Counted from the stretch's first letter, positions 8,987 through 18,340 are shown. The stretch is DNA of 64,000 nucleotides from Clostridium sp. MSJ-8 (GCF_018918325.1 NZ_JAHLQH010000029.1:56737-120736), one strand, 5' to 3'. Program-made: numbers and translations. The notes: generated from the sequence alone by a model not told the origin.

Positions 8987-9496
8987 TTAATATTCTCCAT
9001 TGCCTTCAGCATATTCATCATCATCTATACTAAAAAATTCATAATAATCCATAACATAGCCTTCACCTTCATCTATAAAAACAATGCCAACTTCTATATT
9101 ATCTTGAGAATTCAAAGTAGTAGAATAAAATTTAACCTTAACATCACTATAAGATTCTTTATATTTCTTTTTCATATTAACATAATGCTTATAAAATGAT
9201 TGAATTCTTTCTCTAGTGTTATAATCTTTATCATAAGTAAGATGAATACTCTCTACATCAAAAACATCATTACATGCTCTTCTTCTCTTCGAAATACATT
9301 CTAAGTATTCTTTAGTACTGCATACATTACCCATATCATTTACCGATAACTGATTATTGTTAAATACATCAATAATCTGATCTGGAGATCCATAATGTAT
9401 TTTCTTTTCATATATATCTTTTCTATTATAATTACATATAAACATAGTTATAACAAATATTACCCCTATCCATATAAAAGCCTTTGATTCCTTCAA
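8987..9496 (-). CDS. Membrane-anchored protein of unknown function, first gene of the ABC operon
   Basis: About 169 residues: one N-terminal transmembrane helix (FIWIGVIFVITMFICNY), then a soluble, charged, Tyr-rich domain with an acidic C-terminus (FFSIDDDEYAEGNGEY). TTG 9496 is the likely start because AGGTGAG sits five bases before it; the longer GTG frame (9505) overlaps that ribosome binding site. It lies 27 bases before the ATPase gene, so it is probably co-transcribed. No family recognised. A sensor or accessory subunit of the exporter is inference from position only. Confidence 0.7.
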   Translation of the reverse strand: MKESKAFIWIGVIFVITMFICNYNRKDIYEKKIHYGSPDQIIDVFNNNQLSVNDMGNVCSTKEYLECISKRRRACNDVFDVESIHLTYDKDYNTRERIQSFYKHYVNMKKKYKESYSDVKVKFYSTTLNSQDNIEVGIVFIDEGEGYVMDYYEFFSIDDDEYAEGNGEY

Positions 9497-9569
9497 TAAA
9501 CTCACCTACCAAATTGTACTACATAAATATAATACACTTTTAGCTTAAAATAATAAACTTAAATAATTC

Positions 9570-10196
9570 TTAAGTTATTAGATTATCAAATACACATATA
9601 TAATCTAGTTTCTTTAATATATCTCTATATTGTGGTTTAATAAGTTCATTATCATACAATTCAACATATGGAATTCTCTCTATATCTACATTCAATATAT
9701 CAATATAATTGTCTCCATATATATGATATAGCATGGCTGTAAGTTCAATCTCTATATTCTTATAATTCTCCATATCACCAAGAGAAATATTATATATATC
9801 CTTGTTTACCTTCTCTATTATTCCATAAATCATATATATATAATTAAGTTCCTTGAGAGAAAACTTATGGTTTAATGTTGCAATTGCATTAGAATAATTC
9901 TTATTAATAGGTAATAAAAATAAATATTTCTCTTTATGTTCACTAAGTCTAATAGTTCTAATACTCTGATATATAGCTGTAGATATATCTAATCGAATAA
10001 TATTAGCATTATCACACAATTCCTTAAGTTTAAAGCTCTCTTCAAATCTTCTATTATCATCAGTAATAAGCTTCTCATGGTTTATCTGCTTATTATACAT
10101 AGTCTTATTAATTATATAACTAAAAAAAGCACCTACTAATGAGCCTATAATAATAGATATAGCTGATATAATAGATGTTATTATAGGTATGGGCAT
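9570..10196 (-). CDS. Single-pass membrane protein of unknown function
   Basis: 208 residues. A single N-terminal membrane helix (IISAISIIIGSLVGAFFSYII) precedes a helical cytoplasmic part rich in Ile, Tyr and Lys. A strong AAGGAGGAAA ribosome binding site precedes ATG 10196. It follows the DUF5658-type gene by 50 bases and may share its transcript. The helical body with LRLDISTAIYQ-like amphipathic segments recalls small phage- or plasmid-borne proteins, but nothing specific was recognised. Confidence 0.65.
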   Translation of the reverse strand: MPIPIITSIISAISIIIGSLVGAFFSYIINKTMYNKQINHEKLITDDNRRFEESFKLKELCDNANIIRLDISTAIYQSIRTIRLSEHKEKYLFLLPINKNYSNAIATLNHKFSLKELNYIYMIYGIIEKVNKDIYNISLGDMENYKNIEIELTAMLYHIYGDNYIDILNVDIERIPYVELYDNELIKPQYRDILKKLDYICVFDNLIT

Positions 10197-10246
10197 AAAA
10201 TTTCCTCCTTGTTACATGATATATTTTATTATGCCCACTTTTTTTA

Positions 10247-10552
10247 TTATAATACCTTAATCATCCAATAAATGTGACTTACATTTATTAATGTATAGAA
10301 AATAAGAAGCATGGTTATTAATATATTACATATCTTTTTCTGCCTTTCATCTGCTTCTTTAAGACGTATATATAAATATATCAGTAGAAATAACACAATA
10401 AATACTTTTACAATTATGGTAATTAGCTTGTTAGGTATAATCATATTCATAATACCATTAGCTTCTATAAATTCTCCTGTATCTAACAACTTATAAGTAA
10501 ATATTATATCTGTAACATTTAGAATATATAAAACTATACATTTTACAAGCAT
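10247..10552 (-). CDS. DUF5658-like small membrane protein
   Basis: 101 residues with three predicted membrane helices. The opening ILNVTDIIFTYKLLDTGEFIEANGIMN matches the DUF5658 pattern of an N-D-x-x-x-T core followed by E-x-N. A second member with the same layout (ILNCTDIIFTYILI...EANNIMN) lies at 46119-46457. Function unknown. GGGGGC precedes ATG 10552. It is divergent from the rightward trio that starts at 10772. Confidence 0.75.
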   Translation of the reverse strand: MLVKCIVLYILNVTDIIFTYKLLDTGEFIEANGIMNMIIPNKLITIIVKVFIVLFLLIYLYIRLKEADERQKKICNILITMLLIFYTLINVSHIYWMIKVL

Positions 10553-10708
10553 TTTCTGCCCCCATTTTATTGATTAGTATATATATACTGAACATTATTT
10601 AAGAATATTTATTATAACTTTGTAAATTATTTATAATATTTTAAGTTTATTTTCAGAATAAACAGGTATATTAAATATGATAAAAACATTAAACATTAAA
10701 CTTTTCCA

Positions 10709-10737
10709 TTGAGAATAAATTGCTTTTTATGTATAAT
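10709..10737 (+). promoter_or_regulatory. Promoter of the DUF5685/J-domain cluster
   Basis: TTGAGA (10709-10714), a 17-base spacer and TATAAT (10732-10737), ending 34 bases before ATG 10772 with AAAGGAG between. The remaining 10553-10708 shows only AT-rich DNA. Confidence 0.75.
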
Positions 10738-10771
10738 GATTAATATTATAATAGAGTTAAAGGAGATTTCT

Positions 10772-11683
10772 ATGTTTGGATATGTTATTCCTTTAAAACC
10801 AGAATTAAAGATTCGTGAATATAATACTTTTCGAGGATATTATTGTGGAATCTGTCATGAAATCAAAAAAAATTATGGCAACATTCCAAGGTTATCATTA
10901 AATTATGATATGACTTTCTTGGCTATATTTTTAGATGGATTATGTGAAACTAAAATAGAAGCAATTAATAAGAGATGTATATCACATCCTATAAAGAAAC
11001 CAGCAATTATATATAATAATCCTGCTATAACTTATGCAGCTAGTATGAATGTTTCTCTATCATACTATAAAATATTAGATGATGTTAATGATGATAATAA
11101 CATAAAAAGCAAGTTTTTATTACATATTTTATCACCTTATAACAAGAAGTTTACAAAAGATATTCTCTATATTAATAAGATTATTGAAAAGGAACTCAAA
11201 AGGCTTTCAACACTTGAAAAGACAAAAAACTTTTCTTCCTTAGATGAAATATGTGATCCTTTTAGCACAATAGTAGGTAAAATTCTAGAACTATATCCTA
11301 ATTCATTATATAATGATAGTATTGATAAGCGAGAACTCTTATACAAATTTGGATATACACTAGGAAAATGGATTTATCTAATTGATGCTTTAGATGACTT
11401 AGAAGAGGACATGAAAGAAGGTAAGTTTAATCCCGTTGAATTCTTATTCAATGAATCGAATTTCAACTATATTCAACTTAAAAATTCAATACAAGAACGT
11501 ATTGAATTCAACATTTTAAATTGTGCATACAATTGTGTGGATATATTTAACAAACTTGAATTTAAAAAAAATAAAACTATAATTGAAAATATTCTATCAT
11601 TAGGTATGATGGACAAATACTTAAAAGTTTTAAATAACATAAAAGAAAGCAAGAAAGGAAGTGCTTTTAATGAACCCATATGA
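10772..11683 (+). CDS. DUF5685-family protein
   Basis: 303 residues. The opening [33 protein letters not shown], with the YCGICH cysteine motif, is typical of DUF5685. More family-type segments follow ([45 protein letters not shown]). The Asp-rich helix [11 protein letters not shown] recalls all-alpha prenyl-synthase-like folds, but no activity is known. The start at ATG 10772 follows AAAGGAGATTTCT; a longer frame from 10709 lies inside the promoter. The end overlaps the J-domain gene by 14 bases, so the two are translationally coupled. Confidence 0.8.
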   Translation: MFGYVIPLKPELKIREYNTFRGYYCGICHEIKKNYGNIPRLSLNYDMTFLAIFLDGLCETKIEAINKRCISHPIKKPAIIYNNPAITYAASMNVSLSYYKILDDVNDDNNIKSKFLLHILSPYNKKFTKDILYINKIIEKELKRLSTLEKTKNFSSLDEICDPFSTIVGKILELYPNSLYNDSIDKRELLYKFGYTLGKWIYLIDALDDLEEDMKEGKFNPVEFLFNESNFNYIQLKNSIQERIEFNILNCAYNCVDIFNKLEFKKNKTIIENILSLGMMDKYLKVLNNIKESKKGSAFNEPI

Positions 11684-12278
11684 AGTACTAGGCATAAAAC
11701 CTGGCGCAAGTCAAGAAGAAATAAAAAGTGCATATAGAAAATTAGTAAAGCAATATCATCCAGATCAATATAGAGATAATCCACTTCAAGAATTAGCTGA
11801 AAAAAAATTAGCTGAAGTAAATGAAGCATATCAAATGTTAACTAATGGAAATGCCTCATCTAACTCAAATAACTATTCTTCTAATTCTTATAATAATACA
11901 AGTAATGGAACTGATGATTCAATGTTGCAACAAGCAAGAGCATATATATCAAGAGGTAATATTGCTGCTTGTGAGCAAATACTATCTAGAGTTGGTACTA
12001 GAACTGCAGAATACTACTATTTAACTGGTATGTGCCATTTACAAAGAGGTTGGTATGACTCTGCCCTTCAGAATATACGAACTGCATGCAATATGAATCC
12101 TAACAACATGGAATATAGACAAACATTAAACAAACTTCAAAATAGAACAAATAATTATAGCAATCCATATTATAAAACTACTAGTAACGCAGATGATGCT
12201 TGTAATTGTTGCTTAAATCTATGGTGTTTAGATTCTTTATGTGAATGTATGGGTGGAGATTTAATAGGTTGCTGTTAA
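11670..12278 (+). CDS. J-domain (DnaJ-like) protein with Cys-rich tail
   Basis: 202 residues. Residues 1-60 are a J domain ([33 protein letters not shown] with the His-Pro-Asp motif) that would stimulate an Hsp70 partner. A Ser/Asn-rich linker follows, then tetratricopeptide-like helices ([26 protein letters not shown]), and a tail with seven cysteines ([25 protein letters not shown]). AAGGAAG places the start at ATG 11670; an in-frame GTG at 11661 is part of the spacing region. There are no zinc-finger repeats, so it is not a true DnaJ. The DUF5685 + J-protein pairing is conserved-looking but functionally unexplained. Confidence 0.88.
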   Translation: MNPYEVLGIKPGASQEEIKSAYRKLVKQYHPDQYRDNPLQELAEKKLAEVNEAYQMLTNGNASSNSNNYSSNSYNNTSNGTDDSMLQQARAYISRGNIAACEQILSRVGTRTAEYYYLTGMCHLQRGWYDSALQNIRTACNMNPNNMEYRQTLNKLQNRTNNYSNPYYKTTSNADDACNCCLNLWCLDSLCECMGGDLIGCC

Positions 12279-12303
12279 AATAAAAAAAGAAAAGGTGATT
12301 ATT

Positions 12304-12786
12304 ATGAAAAGCAGCAAATTAGCAATTGGCGGAATAAGTGTTGCTCTAAGTTTAGTTATTTTATATTTAACAAATATAATTCCAATAAACACATTAGCTA
12401 TATTAACTATAGTTTCTAGTATTATTCCTATTACAATAATAAAAACAGATATTAAAACTGCAATAATGGTTTATATTATAACAAGTATCTGTAGTTTTAT
12501 GTTTTTACCAATAACATATTTAATTATGTATATAGCAATCTTTGGTATATATGGTATAATAAAATGCTTTATAGAAAGACTTCATAATACTTCTTTAGAA
12601 ATATTATTGAAACTTGTTTTTTTTAATATAATTTTAGCTATAGTATATTTCGCATTACCAAGTGTATTAGGTAACATAAAGGTTTCTATATTGCTTATGT
12701 TCATTGGTGCTAATATTGCATTTTTAGTATATGACTATGCTCTTACTATAGTAATTACTTATTTCTTAGCCAAATTTAACAAATAG
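12304..12786 (+). CDS. Integral membrane protein, third gene of the DUF5685 cluster
   Basis: 160 residues, almost entirely hydrophobic, with five predicted helices (LAIGGISVALSLVILYL, TLAILTIVSSIIPITII, IMVYIITSICSFMFLP, LLKLVFFNIILAIVYFALP, ALTIVITYFLAKF). The layout is like that of small clostridial proteins related to S-components or DUF2232 proteins, but no signature settles it. AGGTGA five bases before ATG 12304 sets the start. It lies 25 bases after the J-domain gene and ends at a strong shared terminator, so the three genes form one operon. Confidence 0.7.
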   Translation: MKSSKLAIGGISVALSLVILYLTNIIPINTLAILTIVSSIIPITIIKTDIKTAIMVYIITSICSFMFLPITYLIMYIAIFGIYGIIKCFIERLHNTSLEILLKLVFFNIILAIVYFALPSVLGNIKVSILLMFIGANIAFLVYDYALTIVITYFLAKFNK

Positions 12787-12801
12787 AACACATATAAATA
12801 T

Positions 12802-12888
12802 ATAAGGTCTTTTCCATAACCCTGTTGAAGTAATTTATTAGATAACATTACCATTATAACTTCAACACTTTCATGGAAAAGACCTTAT
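12802..12888. terminator. Large bidirectional terminator
   Basis: A perfect 16-bp outer stem (12802-12817 with 12873-12888) plus an 8-bp inner stem (12824-12831 with 12859-12866) lies between two convergent genes. A T-rich tract follows the right arm on the + strand. Confidence 0.8.
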
Positions 12889-12895
12889 AATATTT

Positions 12896-14413
12896 TTATA
12901 ACAATGGTGAAAACACTCTAATTATTGATCTTAAAATCTTATTACTCCATTTCACCTTTTTGGTATCTTCTAAAGTAATGAATTTACTCTTCTCCATAGT
13001 TTCTATAAAATCCTTTTTAATGTCAGCTACTGTTTTTGTTTTATATAATAAGGTTCCGCATTCAAAATGTAAATATAAAGCCCTATAATCTAGATTAATT
13101 GTACCTACAGTTGCTATCTTATCATCTGCAACAAAATTCTTAGAATGTATAAAACCAGGTGTATATTCATATATCTTTACACCAGCTTCTATAAGTTGTG
13201 CATAATATGCTCTTGTTACTATATGTACATACCATTTATCTTCCTTATATGGAGTAATTATTCTAACATCAACACCACTTTTGGCTGCTAATATAAGTGA
13301 TGTAATTAGTTCATTGCCTATTATCAAATAAGGAGTTGTTATATATACATATTTTTTAGCCTTGTTAATTATATTAAGATATACATTCTCTCCTATGGAT
13401 TCTGGTGTAAGAGGATTAGCTCCATAAGGCATTACATAACCATCAGTCTTAAAAGCTCCTTCATAATGAATATGTGGCCTATATAAATTAATATTGTCTG
13501 CAGATTCGCCCCATATCTTCAAGAACATCAATGTGAAAGTCCATACAGCTTCTCCATTAAGCATAATCCCTGAATCCTTCCAATGACCAAACCTTTCTAC
13601 TTCATTAATATATTCATCTGCTAAATTTATACCACCTGTAAACGCTGTGTGCCCATCTATAACCACAATCTTTCTATGGTCTCTGTTATTTACAACAGCC
13701 GAAATAATAGGAACTACTTTATTAAATATTTTAACTTTAATGTTATATGACTCTAATACCTTATCATAATGATTTGGTAATTTAGCTATACATCCAAAAT
13801 CATCATAAATAACTCTTACTTCTACCCCTTCTTTAACTTTCTCCTTCAACACCTCGAGAACAGAATTCCACATCTTACCTTCTTCAATAATAAAATACTC
13901 TAGAAAAATATATTTCTTGGCCTTCTTAAGTTCTCTCATAAGAACTTCAAAGAAATCCTCTCCTGGAGAAAGATATTCTGTAGTTGTATTCTTATATACT
14001 GGATATCCATAATTCTTATATAGATAATTCACTTGTGCAATTATTGTACTTGTTTCATTCTCTAGCTCTTCTAAAACCTGTTCATCCTGAGAAAAACTAC
14101 CTCTATATTCATTATCAATCTTATCCATATATTTCTTTATATGCTTTGCAACTTTATTACCACCTAGAATAATATAAAACAAACCACCAAACAATGGTAA
14201 AAAGGCCACTAGTATAATCCATGCTAATTTAAAGGATGGATTGTCTTTCCTACTTACAATATAAATAACTATTATAATACTAAAAACTTGAAAAAATGCA
14301 TAGAAATAAACAAATGATTCGTTTAATTTAAGTATTCCTAAAACTAATATTAAAACTTGAATAAAAACTAAAACTACAGTAATAGCTAGTCTACTAAATA
14401 ATACCTTTTTCAA
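12896..14413 (-). CDS. cls: Cardiolipin synthase (phospholipase D superfamily)
   Basis: Makes cardiolipin from two phosphatidylglycerols at the membrane. Two N-terminal helices (residues ~8-30 and ~35-55) and a third hydrophobic stretch (~63-84) precede two HKD catalytic motifs: His246-Lys248-Asp253 in HRKIVVIDG and His423-Lys425-Asp430 in HSKNFVADD. Length 505 is typical. The start is TTG 14413, with AGGAGGG six bases upstream; no better ATG exists. It follows hydF by 27 bases, so it is likely the last gene of a hydE-hydF-cls transcript ending at 12802-12888. Confidence 0.95.
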   Translation of the reverse strand: MKKVLFSRLAITVVLVFIQVLILVLGILKLNESFVYFYAFFQVFSIIIVIYIVSRKDNPSFKLAWIILVAFLPLFGGLFYIILGGNKVAKHIKKYMDKIDNEYRGSFSQDEQVLEELENETSTIIAQVNYLYKNYGYPVYKNTTTEYLSPGEDFFEVLMRELKKAKKYIFLEYFIIEEGKMWNSVLEVLKEKVKEGVEVRVIYDDFGCIAKLPNHYDKVLESYNIKVKIFNKVVPIISAVVNNRDHRKIVVIDGHTAFTGGINLADEYINEVERFGHWKDSGIMLNGEAVWTFTLMFLKIWGESADNINLYRPHIHYEGAFKTDGYVMPYGANPLTPESIGENVYLNIINKAKKYVYITTPYLIIGNELITSLILAAKSGVDVRIITPYKEDKWYVHIVTRAYYAQLIEAGVKIYEYTPGFIHSKNFVADDKIATVGTINLDYRALYLHFECGTLLYKTKTVADIKKDFIETMEKSKFITLEDTKKVKWSNKILRSIIRVFSPLL

Positions 14414-14440
14414 AATCCCCCTCCTAACTAAATGTAAATG

Positions 14441-15631
14441 TTATATATCAAATATTTTCTTACTTCTATCTAGTGTATTAGTTAAAAATGATAAAATGAC
14501 CCCATAATTTGTTATTGGAGTATTGTTCTCTTTACATAACTTAATCCTATTAATTATTGTCTTTCTATTAATCATACAGCCACCACAATGGATTATAAGT
14601 TTATACTTATTGGTATTCTCTGTAAAATCATACCCAATCTTATAATCATAATTAAGCTTTCCCCCTACAAAGTTATTAAGTAGCCTAGGAATCTTAACTC
14701 TTGCAATGTCTTCATGAGATACATTGTGTGTACAACTCTCAGCAAATAAAACATTATCTCCTTCTTTTAATGTTCTAACTGCTTCTACACCCCTTATAAA
14801 TTCTTCTATGTCGCCTTTTTGTCTTGCAAATAGCATAGAAAAGCTAGTAAGCTTAATATTCTCTGGAACAATCTTATTAACCTTCTTAAAAGCTTGTGAG
14901 TCAGTAATCACTAAATCAACATTATTAAGATCTGTAAGGGCATCTTCTAGTTCAGTATCTCTAACTACATAACTCTTAATACCATTGTCTAAACAATCCC
15001 TTATACATTGAACTTGTGGTAATATAAGTCTTCCTTTAGGTGCTTCTGAATCAATAGGCACAACTAATATAACACTAGAGCCATAAGGAACCAAATCTTT
15101 AAGAAGTGACACCTCTTCTGAATCCTTCTCTACTATATTTATTATTTTTTCCTTTAGTGCTCCTATAGATAGTTTATCTTTACATGAAATAAATATACTA
15201 TTAGGATAATTTTTTTTCAAATTTTCTATATCCTTTTGTGATATCATGTCTGTTTTATTTATAACATCAACATATGGTATATTATATTTTTTGAAATTAT
15301 GTACAGTTTCTATAAACTTATCGTCATCTAAATCTAATATATCTCTTACATATATCGCAATATCTGCTCTTTTTAAATATTCATATGTTCTTCTTGTTCT
15401 AAGTTCACCAAGTTCAGTATCATCACATAATCCAGCAGTATCGATAAATACAACAGGTCCAACTGGTATCAATTCCATTGACTTTGATACTGCATCTGTA
15501 GTTGTACCTTTCTTATCTGAAACTAAGGAAATATCTTGCCCACATATTGCATTAATAAGAGAAGATTTACCAGAATTAGTTTTACCAAATATTATTATAT
15601 GTTTTCTGCTTCCTTTTGGTGTAGCATTCAT
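14441..15631 (-). CDS. hydF: [FeFe]-hydrogenase maturation GTPase HydF
   Basis: Scaffold GTPase that carries the 2Fe subcluster and hands it to apo-hydrogenase. GTPase motifs: GKTNSGKSS (16-24), DTAG (64-67), NKTD (125-128). The C-terminal cluster-binding domain has Cys300-x-His302 ... His306 and HCGGC (348-352), which ligate the [4Fe-4S] cluster. Length 396 is typical. The start has AAGGAGG nearby and lies 14 bases after hydE. HydG and the hydrogenase itself are not in the window. Confidence 0.96.
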   Translation of the reverse strand: MNATPKGSRKHIIIFGKTNSGKSSLINAICGQDISLVSDKKGTTTDAVSKSMELIPVGPVVFIDTAGLCDDTELGELRTRRTYEYLKRADIAIYVRDILDLDDDKFIETVHNFKKYNIPYVDVINKTDMISQKDIENLKKNYPNSIFISCKDKLSIGALKEKIINIVEKDSEEVSLLKDLVPYGSSVILVVPIDSEAPKGRLILPQVQCIRDCLDNGIKSYVVRDTELEDALTDLNNVDLVITDSQAFKKVNKIVPENIKLTSFSMLFARQKGDIEEFIRGVEAVRTLKEGDNVLFAESCTHNVSHEDIARVKIPRLLNNFVGGKLNYDYKIGYDFTENTNKYKLIIHCGGCMINRKTIINRIKLCKENNTPITNYGVILSFLTNTLDRSKKIFDI

Positions 15632-15645
15632 CTACAAATTCCTCC

Positions 15646-16704
15646 TTAGTTTTGTTTTTTTTGCCAAGCTATATTATCGCCTCTACTTATTTCTAGTTCA
15701 AATCCTGCATGATTAATTCTTTTTTCAATACAATTTCTGCACTCTGCTGCTTCATCACCTGTACATATCTTACCATCATACAATGAATATTTTTCTCTCA
15801 CATAAGTAGGTGATAAATTTGGCATAACTACATTAGCTCCTGCTTTTAATCCAAGTTCTCTTCCAATTGGATTAATACTTCCAAGAGCTGTTGTTGCAGG
15901 AAGTAACACATCTGGTAACATAAGTCTAATAAGTGATAACATTATCAAAGTCTTTTCTAATGTACCTCCTATGCAATTTCTAAGAGGCGTATCTTTATGG
16001 GGTATAAACGGTCCTATACCAACCATTGCTGGTTCTAACTCTTTTAAAAAATATAAATCCTTTACTAAATCCTTAGTAGTTTGATTAGGTAAGCCTACCA
16101 TAAACCCTGCTCCAACTTGATATCCTATTTCTTTTAAATTATATAAACATTTTCTTCTATTAGCATAATCAGAATTAGGATGTAAGCTTTTATATAAATC
16201 CTCTGATGCTGTTTCATGTCTTAAAAGATATCTGTCTGCCCCTGCATCAAACATCTTCTTATATGATTCATAGCTTCTCTCCCCAATGGATATTGTTACT
16301 GCACAATCTGAATATGTATTTTTTATTCTTCTTATTATATCTATCATAACTTCATCTGTATAATAAGAATCCTCTCCACCTTGAAGTACAAAAGTTCTAT
16401 ACCCTAAACTATACCCAAGCTTTACAGCTGACATAATCTCAAGTACTGATAACCTATATCTATCTGCATTAGAATTATCATGTCTTATTCCACAATAGTT
16501 GCAATTTCTAAAGCAATAATTAGTGAATTCAATTAAACCTCTAAAATATACCTTATTGCCATAATATTTTAGAGAAGTTTTATGTGCCATCTCTGTTAAA
16601 TATTCTTTCTCTTGAAAATTAATATTATCTATTAAATATTCAAGCTCCTCTTCTGTTGCTTCATGGTAAGTATATAATTTTTTTATTATTTTATTTATAT
16701 CCAT
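15646..16704 (-). CDS. hydE: [FeFe]-hydrogenase maturase HydE (radical SAM)
   Basis: Radical SAM enzyme needed to build the hydrogenase H-cluster 2Fe unit. The CxxxCxxC motif is Cys64-Cys68-Cys71 in FTNYCFRNCNYCGIR. A GGEDSYY segment supports SAM binding, and a second Cys set (CTGDEAAECRNC) sits near the C-terminus as in many HydE proteins. Its 352 residues are of normal length. AGGAGG precedes ATG 16704. It is first in hydE-hydF-cls, with an extended -10 promoter at 16743-16751. Confidence 0.96.
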   Translation of the reverse strand: MDINKIIKKLYTYHEATEEELEYLIDNINFQEKEYLTEMAHKTSLKYYGNKVYFRGLIEFTNYCFRNCNYCGIRHDNSNADRYRLSVLEIMSAVKLGYSLGYRTFVLQGGEDSYYTDEVMIDIIRRIKNTYSDCAVTISIGERSYESYKKMFDAGADRYLLRHETASEDLYKSLHPNSDYANRRKCLYNLKEIGYQVGAGFMVGLPNQTTKDLVKDLYFLKELEPAMVGIGPFIPHKDTPLRNCIGGTLEKTLIMLSLIRLMLPDVLLPATTALGSINPIGRELGLKAGANVVMPNLSPTYVREKYSLYDGKICTGDEAAECRNCIEKRINHAGFELEISRGDNIAWQKKQN

Positions 16705-16742
16705 ACCGTTAAATTTTCCTCCTACTTAAGTTTTATTACTTC

Positions 16743-16751
16743 ATTATAGCA
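16743..16751 (-). promoter_or_regulatory. Extended -10 promoter of hydE
   Basis: Minus strand TGCTATAAT (16751-16743), an extended -10 with a perfect TATAAT and no good -35, 39 bases before the hydE start codon. Confidence 0.55.
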
Positions 16752-16796
16752 TAATAGGTAAATATTTTTTATATATTTTAATGAAGAACTTTTTAT

Positions 16797-16906
16797 AAGG
16801 AGAGTATCTATATGTAAAAAATTTATCAAAAATAATTTAATACATCCATATATAACATAAAGGAGGGAAAACTGTTTCTATCTCATTTTAGATACAGTTA
16901 TATATT
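16797..16906 (+). promoter_or_regulatory. Unusual leader: start-stop ORF, then a ribosome binding site separated from its start by a hairpin
   Basis: Two signals precede the DUF6512-like gene. First, AAGGAGAG (16797-16804) is followed at 16812 by ATG and immediately by TAA, a start-stop ORF. Second, AAAGGAGGG (16859-16867) lies 39 bases before ATG 16907, too far for normal initiation. The gap holds an inverted repeat: AACTG/CAGTT (16870-16874 with 16895-16899) and TATCT/AGATA (1679-83 and 90-94 of the same block). If folded, the hairpin brings the site to about 9 bases from the start. An in-frame TAG at 16889-16891 rules out a start further upstream. Confidence 0.5.
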
Positions 16907-17452
16907 ATGAATAATGTTATTAAATTAAAACCAAGTAATAAATTCATATTTAAATACACAATAATAAGTATTCCTTTAATTATTGCACTTGCATTTATTA
17001 ATCATTTTGCTTATGATTGGTTATTTAAAATTGAAATATTGAAAATAATTTTTCCTAGTAATGAAAGTGTATTTGAACATTTAAAACTATGTATCTATCC
17101 TACAATTATTTCTTATATAATTCTCGGTTATATAATTTCAAAAAAAGCTAGCATTAACATATCAAAACCTATAGTTTCTTTAACATTTTCAATAATCACA
17201 AATATATATATTGTTTTATCTCTATATTACATTGCTTCTTTTGGTCTTGATATTCATTCATTACTATTTGATATATCAACAATTATTATAGGAACTATTT
17301 TAGGCCAACTAATAGCATATCACTTATATGCTTTTTTGCCTGATAAAAGTAAAATTTTAACTATTTCCTATACAATCCTGCTTATAATTATATTTTTTAC
17401 TACTTATTTTTCATTTAATCCTTTAAATCTTCCTATATTTATAAGTAATTAA
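16907..17452 (+). CDS. DUF6512-like integral membrane protein
   Basis: 181 residues with five hydrophobic segments. The motif INHFAYDW...FPSNESVFEHLKL, in which a polar NESVxEHLK block follows the first helix, is characteristic of the DUF6512 group. Function unknown. The conserved polar Asn-Glu-Ser and His may line a catalytic or transport site within the membrane. The start ATG has no close ribosome binding site (see the leader entry). It converges with the LiaF-like gene, and the shared terminator overlaps the end of that gene. Confidence 0.75.
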   Translation: MNNVIKLKPSNKFIFKYTIISIPLIIALAFINHFAYDWLFKIEILKIIFPSNESVFEHLKLCIYPTIISYIILGYIISKKASINISKPIVSLTFSIITNIYIVLSLYYIASFGLDIHSLLFDISTIIIGTILGQLIAYHLYAFLPDKSKILTISYTILLIIIFFTTYFSFNPLNLPIFISN

Positions 17453-17455
17453 AAA

Positions 17456-17478
17456 TAGAGACTATTTTTTAGTCTCTA
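17456..17478. terminator. Bidirectional terminator overlapping the end of the LiaF-like gene
   Basis: The 9-bp stem TAGAGACTA / TAGTCTCTA (17456-17464 with 17470-17478) has T-tracts on both strands. It begins 4 bases after the stop at 17452 and includes the last codons of the leftward gene, an economical shared terminator. Confidence 0.75.
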
Positions 17479-18169
17479 CTTTTATCTTTCTATTTCTTAT
17501 ATCAGTTGCACCAAATATACTTGTAGCACTTATATATATAGTATGTGCATTTATATCTTCATTTTGTTCTGTCTTATTACTAGTTCCACCAAAAATAGGC
17601 ACACTTGAAACCTTTACCTTGCAATTTCTTGGTGTAATAATTGTTGAAGCACCAAATACTGAAACAACATCTATTTTTATATCTTTATCGATAATGGCAT
17701 CTGTTAAATCAAAAGTTGCTCCTCCAAATACAGATAAGACTTCAGCATAATCAAGAACTTCATTAGGATATTTTGTTTCATGGCCTCCAAATATTGCAAC
17801 TATGCCAGCCTTATTATCTTTGTCTGCATTAATACTTTTAGGTCCATTTTTTTTCTTTGTTCCAACTAGCATAACCCTAATACCTACAATAACTAAGATT
17901 ATAGGAATTATTAATTTCTTCAATATTTCCATAGGTAAACAATCTAGACAAGTTATAAATAAAAATATTCCTATACATAACGCAATTATATTATCTGTAT
18001 TAGGTCCATTTTGAATCATACTTATTATACTAGGTATAATTATAAACAAAGTCCACCATCCATCAAAAAACAAATTAAAATCCCATAAATCTAATGCATT
18101 TCCTCCTAATCCTACTCCAATAATTATGAATAATAGCCCCCATAATATGTTTCCAAGTTTATTTTTCAA
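17462..18169 (-). CDS. LiaF-like membrane protein with C-terminal beta-repeat domain
   Basis: Residues ~5-105 hold four short hydrophobic segments like the LiaF/DUF5668 membrane domain (LGNILWGLLFIIIGVGLGGNALDLW). Residues ~120-235 form the cell-wall-active-antibiotic response domain: a right-handed beta repeat with VAIFGGHETKYP, LSVFGGATFDLTDA, VSVFGASTIITP and VPIFGGTSNK turns. Such proteins commonly modulate envelope-stress two-component systems, but no LiaRS pair is near. The start is TTG 18169 after GGGGGGA; the promoter is at 18212-18240. Transcribed alone. Confidence 0.85.
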   Translation of the reverse strand: MKNKLGNILWGLLFIIIGVGLGGNALDLWDFNLFFDGWWTLFIIIPSIISMIQNGPNTDNIIALCIGIFLFITCLDCLPMEILKKLIIPIILVIVGIRVMLVGTKKKNGPKSINADKDNKAGIVAIFGGHETKYPNEVLDYAEVLSVFGGATFDLTDAIIDKDIKIDVVSVFGASTIITPRNCKVKVSSVPIFGGTSNKTEQNEDINAHTIYISATSIFGATDIRNRKIKVETKK

Positions 18170-18211
18170 GAAAATCCCCCCTTAATTAATATTTCAAACT
18201 CCTTTTACTAC

Positions 18212-18240
18212 ATATTACCATAAAGTCCATAGTTAAGCAA
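18212..18240 (-). promoter_or_regulatory. Promoter of the LiaF-like gene
   Basis: Minus strand: TTGCTT (18240-18235), a 17-base spacer and TAATAT (18217-18212), about 43 bases before TTG 18169. It abuts the terminator at 18240-18292, so the gene is insulated from upstream transcription. Confidence 0.55.
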
Positions 18241-18292
18241 AAAAAGAAAATCACATATCATAAGTAGGACTGATAGTGATTTTCTTTTTTTA
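18240..18292. terminator. Symmetric bidirectional terminator in a divergent intergenic region
   Basis: Perfect 15-bp arms AAAAAAGAAAATCAC / GTGATTTTCTTTTTT with an inner ATCA/TGAT pair. A and T runs on both sides allow termination either way. Unexpected, because the flanking annotated genes both start here and point away. Confidence 0.75.
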
Positions 18293-18340
18293 TATTAATT
18301 TTTAGGGGTTTGGTAAAATAGGATAGATTTGTTAACACAA

